Part shown: positions 4,871-9,256 of the stretch, in pieces
How the letters are laid out: every line of letters starts with the position of its first letter
Numbering within the stretch: the first letter of the stretch is position 1
From: Streptomyces caelestis
Lineage (GTDB): Bacteria > Actinomycetota > Actinomycetes > Streptomycetales > Streptomycetaceae
NCBI RefSeq assembly: GCF_001279005.1
Contig: NZ_LGCN01000269.1
Span: forward strand, 1 to 9,256
Direction: 5' to 3'
DNA length: 9,256 nt
The notes under the pieces: model-generated
What the model saw: only the letters and a program-made list of their open reading frames with translations
Told to the model about the DNA's origin: nothing
Database searches by the model: none
Translations under genes and position numbers: made by a program

Positions 4871-6388
4871 GTGGCGGTGTCGGCACAGGACGACGTGGCT
4901 GAGTTCGCGGCGCTGCTGCGGGAGCTGAAGGAACGTACGGACCGCAGTTACGGCTCGCTGGCCCGCCGCCTCGGCATGAACACCTCGACGCTGCACCGCT
5001 ACTGCGCGGGCGGGGCGGTCCCCGTCGACTTCGCGCCCGTGGAGCGCTTCGCCGCCCTGTGCGGCGCGTCGAGGGAGGAACGCATGGACCTCCACCACCG
5101 CTGGCTCCGCGCGGTGGAGGCACGCCGGGGCCCGCGCGCGGCACCCGGTTCGGCCGGGGCGGACGCAGCGCCGGTCTCCGGCTCCGGCGAGCGGCGCACC
5201 CCGTCGCGGGAACGGGCGGACGGCGGCGCCCCCGCCACCCCGGAAGCAGAACGCGCCACCCCCGGCGAGCCGGCCGACGGGGAGGGCACGCCCGACGCTG
5301 TCACCGGTGGGCCGCCGGCCGACGGGCCCGATGCCGCCGACGGCCCGTACGCGGCCGGCGGCCCGGCACGGCGGACCGCCGCACCCCCCGGGCCCGCAGG
5401 TCCCCCCTCGGGCGACGGGCACGTGGTGGGCGGGCCGGGGGACGAGGGGTCGGGGCATCGGCGGCCCTGGTACCGGCGGCACAAGCGGGTCGCCGTCGCC
5501 CTGGCCGCCGTGTGCGCGTTGCTCGCGACGGCGGGGAGTCTGTCCGCGCTGCCGGACGGGCGGAAACCGTCCGCCGGGCAGGGGCCCGCCACCGCGTCCC
5601 CGAGCACGTCCGCCACGACCGGTCCCACCGCGCCGCGCGGTCGCGCCCCCTCACCCACCCCGTCCGCCCCGGGCCCCACGGCGCCGGAGGAACGCCCCGC
5701 CTCCCCCGGGCCGGGGCGGAGCGCCTCCGCCCCCGCCGCGGCTTTGGAGGGGCCCGCGCCCGTCGGGGCGCCGCCGCTCGCCTGGTCCGCCGACTCGCAG
5801 GCCTGGGCGTACGGGTGCGGCCACGACTACGTCGTGGCCGAGCCGCCGGAGCGGGTCCCGCCGCCGCCGGTCCCGCAGGACGCCGGGACCTGGGCGGCGA
5901 CGCAGTCGGCCGTGCACGGGGGCGAGACGCTGGTGGAGCTGTCGGTGCAGGGCACGTCCGACACGGCCGTCGTCCTCACCGCGCTGCGCGTCCGCGTGGC
6001 CGGCCGCGCCGACCCCGTGCCGGGGAACGCGTACGCCATGGACCAGGGCTGCGGCGGCGCGCTCACCCCGCGGTACTTCGACGTGGACCTGGACAAGGAC
6101 CGGCCCGTCGCCCGCGCGGTCGCCGGGAACGACGCCGGTACGCCGATCCCGGCCGTGCGGATGCCCTACCGGGTCTCCGCGACCGACCCGGAGGTGCTGC
6201 TGGTCACCGCCCGGACCGCGCACTGCGACTGCCGCTGGTACCTGGAGCTGGACTGGTCCTCGCAGGGCCGCACCGGCACGGTCCGCGTCGACGACCGGGG
6301 CCGCCCGTTCCGCACCAGCGGCATCGAGGGCCTGCCCCGCTACGCGTACGACACCTCGGCACGCGGCTGGAGCCCTCGGGCGCGGTGA
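4871..6388 (+). CDS. Membrane-spanning XRE/HTH regulator with extracytoplasmic domain
   Basis: A 505-residue protein predicted to cross the membrane once. Residues about 9-78 form a lambda-repressor-like HTH region; the helix pair is within SYGSLARRLGMNTSTLHRYC (26-45). A long Gly/Pro/Ala/Asp-rich linker follows to about 195. A basic stop (RRPWYRRHKR) precedes one TM helix at about 206-227. A Pro/Ser/Thr-rich stalk runs to about 300. A C-terminal domain of about 200 residues has four cysteines (316, 394, 452, 454). The orientation, HTH inside and Cys domain outside, follows from the positive-inside rule. The topology recalls ToxR-like one-component regulators, with an XRE-type HTH. The outer domain was not recognised. 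The start is uncertain: GTG at 4871, GTG at 4877 and GTG at 4808 are in frame, and the HTH begins soon after 4877, with only weak G-rich ribosome sites. It is likely to control itself or the divergent secreted gene, which is inference. Confidence 0.8.
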   Translation: MAVSAQDDVAEFAALLRELKERTDRSYGSLARRLGMNTSTLHRYCAGGAVPVDFAPVERFAALCGASREERMDLHHRWLRAVEARRGPRAAPGSAGADAAPVSGSGERRTPSRERADGGAPATPEAERATPGEPADGEGTPDAVTGGPPADGPDAADGPYAAGGPARRTAAPPGPAGPPSGDGHVVGGPGDEGSGHRRPWYRRHKRVAVALAAVCALLATAGSLSALPDGRKPSAGQGPATASPSTSATTGPTAPRGRAPSPTPSAPGPTAPEERPASPGPGRSASAPAAALEGPAPVGAPPLAWSADSQAWAYGCGHDYVVAEPPERVPPPPVPQDAGTWAATQSAVHGGETLVELSVQGTSDTAVVLTALRVRVAGRADPVPGNAYAMDQGCGGALTPRYFDVDLDKDRPVARAVAGNDAGTPIPAVRMPYRVSATDPEVLLVTARTAHCDCRWYLELDWSSQGRTGTVRVDDRGRPFRTSGIEGLPRYAYDTSARGWSPRAR

Positions 6389-6394
6389 ATCCCC

Positions 6395-8137
6395 CTACGG
6401 CCGGGGCACGTTGCGCAGGTTGGAGCGGGCCATCTGGAGCATCCGGCCGACGCCTCCGTCCAGCACGATCTTGGAGGCGGACAGGGCGAAACCGGTCACC
6501 ATCTCCTTGCTGATCTTCGGCGGGATGGACAGCGCGTTGGGGTCGGTGACGATGTCGACGAGGGCCGGACCCTTGTGCCTAAACGCGGACTTCAGCGCCC
6601 CGGCGAGCTCCTTCGGCTTCTCCACCCGTACCCCGTGGGCGCCGCACGCGCGGGCCACGGCGGCGAAGTCGGGGTTCCTCATGGCGGTGCCGTGCGAGGG
6701 CAGTCCGGCGACCAGCATCTCCAACTCGACCATGCTCAGAGAGGAGTTGTTGAACAGGACGACCTTCACCGGCAGGTCGTACTGCACCAGGGTGAGGAAG
6801 TCCCCCATCATCATGGTGAACCCGCCGTCGCCGGACATCGACACGACCTGCCGGCCGCGGTCGGTGAACTGCGCCCCGATCGCCATCGGCAGCGCGTTCG
6901 CCATCGAGCCGTGGGTGAACGAACCGATGATCCGGCGGCGGCCGTTGGGCGAGACGTAGCGGGCGGCCCAGACGTTGCACATCCCGGTGTCGACGGTGAA
7001 CACCGCGTCGTCGTCGGCGATCTCGTCCAGGACGGCGGCCGCGTACTCGGGGTGGATCGGCACGTGCTTGTCCACCTTGCGGGTGTACGCCTTCACCACC
7101 CCCTCCAGCGCGTCCGCGTGCTTCTTCAGCATCCGGTCGAGGAACTTCCGGTTCTCCTTGGTGCGGACCCGCGGCGTCAGACAGCGCAGGGTCTCCTTCA
7201 CGTCGCCCCACACCGCGAGGTCCAGCTTCGAGCGCCGGCCCAGGTTCTCGGGCCGCACGTCGACCTGGACGATCCGCACGTCGTCGGGAAGAAAAGCGTT
7301 GTACGGGAAGTCGGTGCCGAGCAGGATCAGCAGGTCGCACTCGTGGGTGGCCTCGTAGGCGGCGCCGTAGCCGAGCAGTCCGCTCATGCCGACGTCGTAC
7401 GGGTTGTCGTACTGGATCCATTCCTTGCCGCGCAGGGCGTGCCCGACCGGGGACTTGATCTTCTGGGCGAACTCCATGACCTCGGCGTGCGCGCCCTTCG
7501 TGCCGGCGCCGCAGAACAGCGTGACCTTCTCGGCCTCGTCGATCATGTCGACGAGGCGGTCGATCTCGGCGTCGCCGGGGCGGACCGTGGGCCGGGAGGT
7601 GACGAGGGCGGTCTCGAGGGGCTTCTCGGGGGCGGCGTGGTCGGCGATGTCACCCGGGAGGGTGACGACGCTGACGCCCGAGCGGCCGACGGCGTGCTGG
7701 ACGGCCGTCTGGAGCAGCCGGGGCATCTGCTGCGGGCTGGAGATCATCTCGCTGTAGTGGCTGCACTCGCGGAACAGCTGCTCGGGATGGGTCTCCTGGA
7801 AGTAGCCGAGACCGATCTCGCTGGACGGGATGTGGGAGGCGAGGGCGAGCACCGGGGCCATGGAACGGTGGGCGTCGTACAGCCCGTTGATGAGGTGGAG
7901 GTTGCCGGGTCCGCAGGAGCCGGCGCAGGCGCCCAGTCTGCCGGTGACCTGGGCCTCGGCGCCGGCGGCGAAGGCGGCGGTCTCCTCGTGCCGGACGTGG
8001 ATCCAGTCGATGGCGGGGTTGCGGCGCACGGCGTCCACGACGGGGTTGAGGCTGTCTCCGACGACGCCGTAGAGGCGTTTGACCCCCGCGCGGGTGAGGA
8101 TGTCGACGAACTGCTCCGCGATGTTCTGTTTGGCCAT
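6395..8137 (-). CDS. Pyruvate dehydrogenase (quinone) / pyruvate oxidase PoxB
   Basis: Peripheral membrane flavoenzyme that converts pyruvate, water and a quinone to acetate, CO2 and quinol, using thiamine diphosphate and FAD (EC 1.2.5.1). The 580 residues follow E. coli PoxB (572) from end to end. The N-terminal TPP domain has the catalytic-Glu region RHEETAAFAAGAEAQ (49-63) and CAGSCGPGNLHLINGL (71-86). SHIPSSEIGLGYFQETHPEQ lies at 101-120. The central FAD domain has HALRGKEWIQYDNPYDVGMS (233-252). The C-terminal TPP-Mg motif runs from GDG (436-438) to NN (463-464). A C-terminal tail like the lipid-binding end of PoxB follows. The 'NNSxLGF' of E. coli reads NNSSLSM here. The start at ATG 8137 matches the family N-terminus; GGAAG is very close (two bases) and GAGGGG lies further up. 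The upstream PP2C-like gene ends 66 bases before it in the same direction. The stop lies six bases from the convergent HTH-TM gene. Confidence 0.93.
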   Translation of the reverse strand: MAKQNIAEQFVDILTRAGVKRLYGVVGDSLNPVVDAVRRNPAIDWIHVRHEETAAFAAGAEAQVTGRLGACAGSCGPGNLHLINGLYDAHRSMAPVLALASHIPSSEIGLGYFQETHPEQLFRECSHYSEMISSPQQMPRLLQTAVQHAVGRSGVSVVTLPGDIADHAAPEKPLETALVTSRPTVRPGDAEIDRLVDMIDEAEKVTLFCGAGTKGAHAEVMEFAQKIKSPVGHALRGKEWIQYDNPYDVGMSGLLGYGAAYEATHECDLLILLGTDFPYNAFLPDDVRIVQVDVRPENLGRRSKLDLAVWGDVKETLRCLTPRVRTKENRKFLDRMLKKHADALEGVVKAYTRKVDKHVPIHPEYAAAVLDEIADDDAVFTVDTGMCNVWAARYVSPNGRRRIIGSFTHGSMANALPMAIGAQFTDRGRQVVSMSGDGGFTMMMGDFLTLVQYDLPVKVVLFNNSSLSMVELEMLVAGLPSHGTAMRNPDFAAVARACGAHGVRVEKPKELAGALKSAFRHKGPALVDIVTDPNALSIPPKISKEMVTGFALSASKIVLDGGVGRMLQMARSNLRNVPRP

Positions 8138-8203
8138 GGCTTCCGTCTGCCCCTCGGGTGTCGAAGATGCCTGACGGGTTCCATGAATGCACACCGGGCG
8201 CGT

Positions 8204-9256
8204 TCACGCCTCCCACACCGCGACGGCCGTACGGTCGTCCGCGTACCCCTTGACCCGTACCTGGGTGTCGGCGAGGAACGCGGCGAGGCCGGGCGGTTCG
8301 GAGCGGGACCACCGGTCGGCGAGGTGCGCGCGGAGCTCCCGCTCGCCGCGCAGGGGATCCGCGAGGCCGGTGCCGCACATCAGCAGGGTGTCACCCGGGC
8401 GGGCCACGGAGGTGCGGAAGCGGAAGGGCTCGCGGGCCGGTTCGGGGGCGGGCTCGTACGGGCTCGGGGGTGTGGGGATGCCCAGGTCCATGGTGAGGCG
8501 GTCGCCGCCCGGGGTCTTGGAGGGCGGCGAGCCGAAACCGACCACGGGTTCGCCCCTGGCCTCGGTGCCCTCGGGTTCGATGTCCTGCCACGCGCCGTCC
8601 CGCAGCCGGAACAGTCCGCCGGGGCCGACGCCGAAGAAGACCCGGATGCGGCATGCGGGGTCGGCGGGCAGCAGGAGGCAGCGCAGGGCGGCCGCGCGGG
8701 CGCCGGGTTGGAGGCCCCGGTCGGCCGCGCCGGCGCGGAGTCCGCCGAGGCTGCGGTCGGTGAGGCGGTGCAGGCCGGACTTGAGGTCGCCGCGCCGGGC
8801 GGCCCTGATGTCCTCGACGAGGCGGGCGTGGCTGCGGCCCACCGCCGCGCCGATCCACCGGCAGGCCTCGGCGGCGGCCCGGTGCGCCCCGGGCGCGGTC
8901 CGGGCGCCGGTCGCCAGCGCCACGAGGACGAGGGCCCGCTCCCCCGTCCCGAACCGGGCGGTGAGCAGCGCGTCGCGGCGGGGTTCGCCCCGGTAGCGCG
9001 CGGAGTCCCCGCGCACGGAGGCGGCGCGCAGGGTGCAGGCGCCGTAGCGGGCCCCGTCCAGCACGGTGTCCGGGACCAGGTCGTCCAGTGCGTCGGGGTC
9101 GGCCGGCGGGAGGGCGGTGGGCTCGGGGTCGTAGGTGGGCGGCCGGGACCCCACGTGGGCGCGGGACGGGAGCGGGCCCGGGGGTGGTTCGAGGCGGGAG
9201 GGCCGGAGGGCGGAACCGTCCGCGGGCTGCGGGCCCGGTGGGGCCGTGGGGGGCGG
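8204..9256 (-). CDS. PP2C-like protein, probably catalytically degenerate (5' partial)
   Basis: Leftward frame with no stop up to the right edge, so the N-terminus lies outside the window. The visible upstream part is Pro/Ala/Gly-rich and probably disordered. Counted from the internal GTG at 9154 (316 residues to the end), a PP2C (PPM) fold is suggested by RGDSARYRGEPRRDALL (48-64, motif 1), DTLLMCGTGLAD (255-266, motif 8) and GYADDRTAVAV (303-313, motif 11). The metal aspartates of motif 1 (Asp61) and motif 11 (Asp306 or 307) seem kept. The Asp-Gly of motif 2 reads ALATGA (79-84), and the motif 8 Asp reads Thr262. This suggests a pseudophosphatase that binds phosphoproteins rather than hydrolysing them. 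Homologous Streptomyces proteins are usually annotated simply as PP2C-domain proteins. The start is unknown; the 9154 GTG is internal. poxB follows, possibly in one transcript. Confidence 0.75.
   Translation of the reverse strand, partial: PPPTAPPGPQPADGSALRPSRLEPPPGPLPSRAHVGSRPPTYDPEPTALPPADPDALDDLVPDTVLDGARYGACTLRAASVRGDSARYRGEPRRDALLTARFGTGERALVLVALATGARTAPGAHRAAAEACRWIGAAVGRSHARLVEDIRAARRGDLKSGLHRLTDRSLGGLRAGAADRGLQPGARAAALRCLLLPADPACRIRVFFGVGPGGLFRLRDGAWQDIEPEGTEARGEPVVGFGSPPSKTPGGDRLTMDLGIPTPPSPYEPAPEPAREPFRFRTSVARPGDTLLMCGTGLADPLRGERELRAHLADRWSRSEPPGLAAFLADTQVRVKGYADDRTAVAVWEA

Noticed and set aside
6577..6582. Possible second TTA codon in poxB (plus-strand taaa)
   Set aside because: In the poxB frame the bases read TTT-AGG (Phe-Arg), so the TTA is out of frame.

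Overview
The window looks like chromosomal DNA of a Streptomyces (or very close actinomycete). Base composition is very GC-rich, with strong G/C at third codon positions. GTG starts are used, intergenic sequence resembles a common Streptomyces dispersed repeat, and the gene families are typical of the genus. There is a single rare TTA (bldA-type) codon. I see no phage, transposon, CRISPR, tRNA or rRNA.

Layout, left to right. (1) 1-150: dispersed repeat with tandem hairpins, lying 3' of a leftward gene. (2) 151-2018: a leftward FCD-type GntR regulator, divergent from a rightward FhuF-like [2Fe-2S] ferric-siderophore reductase. The shared 167 bp region holds a clear promoter for the regulator and, over the reductase promoter, a near-perfect DmdR/IdeR iron box. 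(3) 2019-2321: a 303 bp leader without a convincing gene, with a candidate promoter and hairpins. (4) 2322-3365: a five-TM DUF2637 membrane protein with a long charged cytoplasmic tail. It is convergent with (5) 3403-3804, an RsbW-like HATPase carrying an in-frame TTA codon. A 43 bp perfect palindrome separates them and overlaps the end of the kinase gene. (6) 4018-6388: a leftward secreted protein with two cysteines, divergent from a rightward membrane-spanning one-component regulator (cytoplasmic HTH, one TM, extracytoplasmic domain). A 16 bp palindrome lies between them. (7) 6395-9256: leftward poxB (pyruvate:quinone oxidoreductase), preceded by a PP2C-like gene that is open to the window edge and appears to have lost key metal-binding aspartates.

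How the parts may work together. FhuF and its iron box form an iron-starvation module that releases iron from siderophores. The secreted protein and the HTH-TM protein look like a surface-signalling pair sharing a control region. The degenerate phosphatase and poxB are co-directional with a 66 bp gap and may be co-transcribed, which would link a phospho-signalling scaffold to overflow pyruvate metabolism, but this is inference. The HATPase gene is likely limited by bldA tRNA and therefore by developmental stage. Nothing here amounts to a complete new defence or biosynthetic system. The strongest candidates for undescribed biology are the HTH-TM/secreted pair and the PP2C pseudophosphatase.
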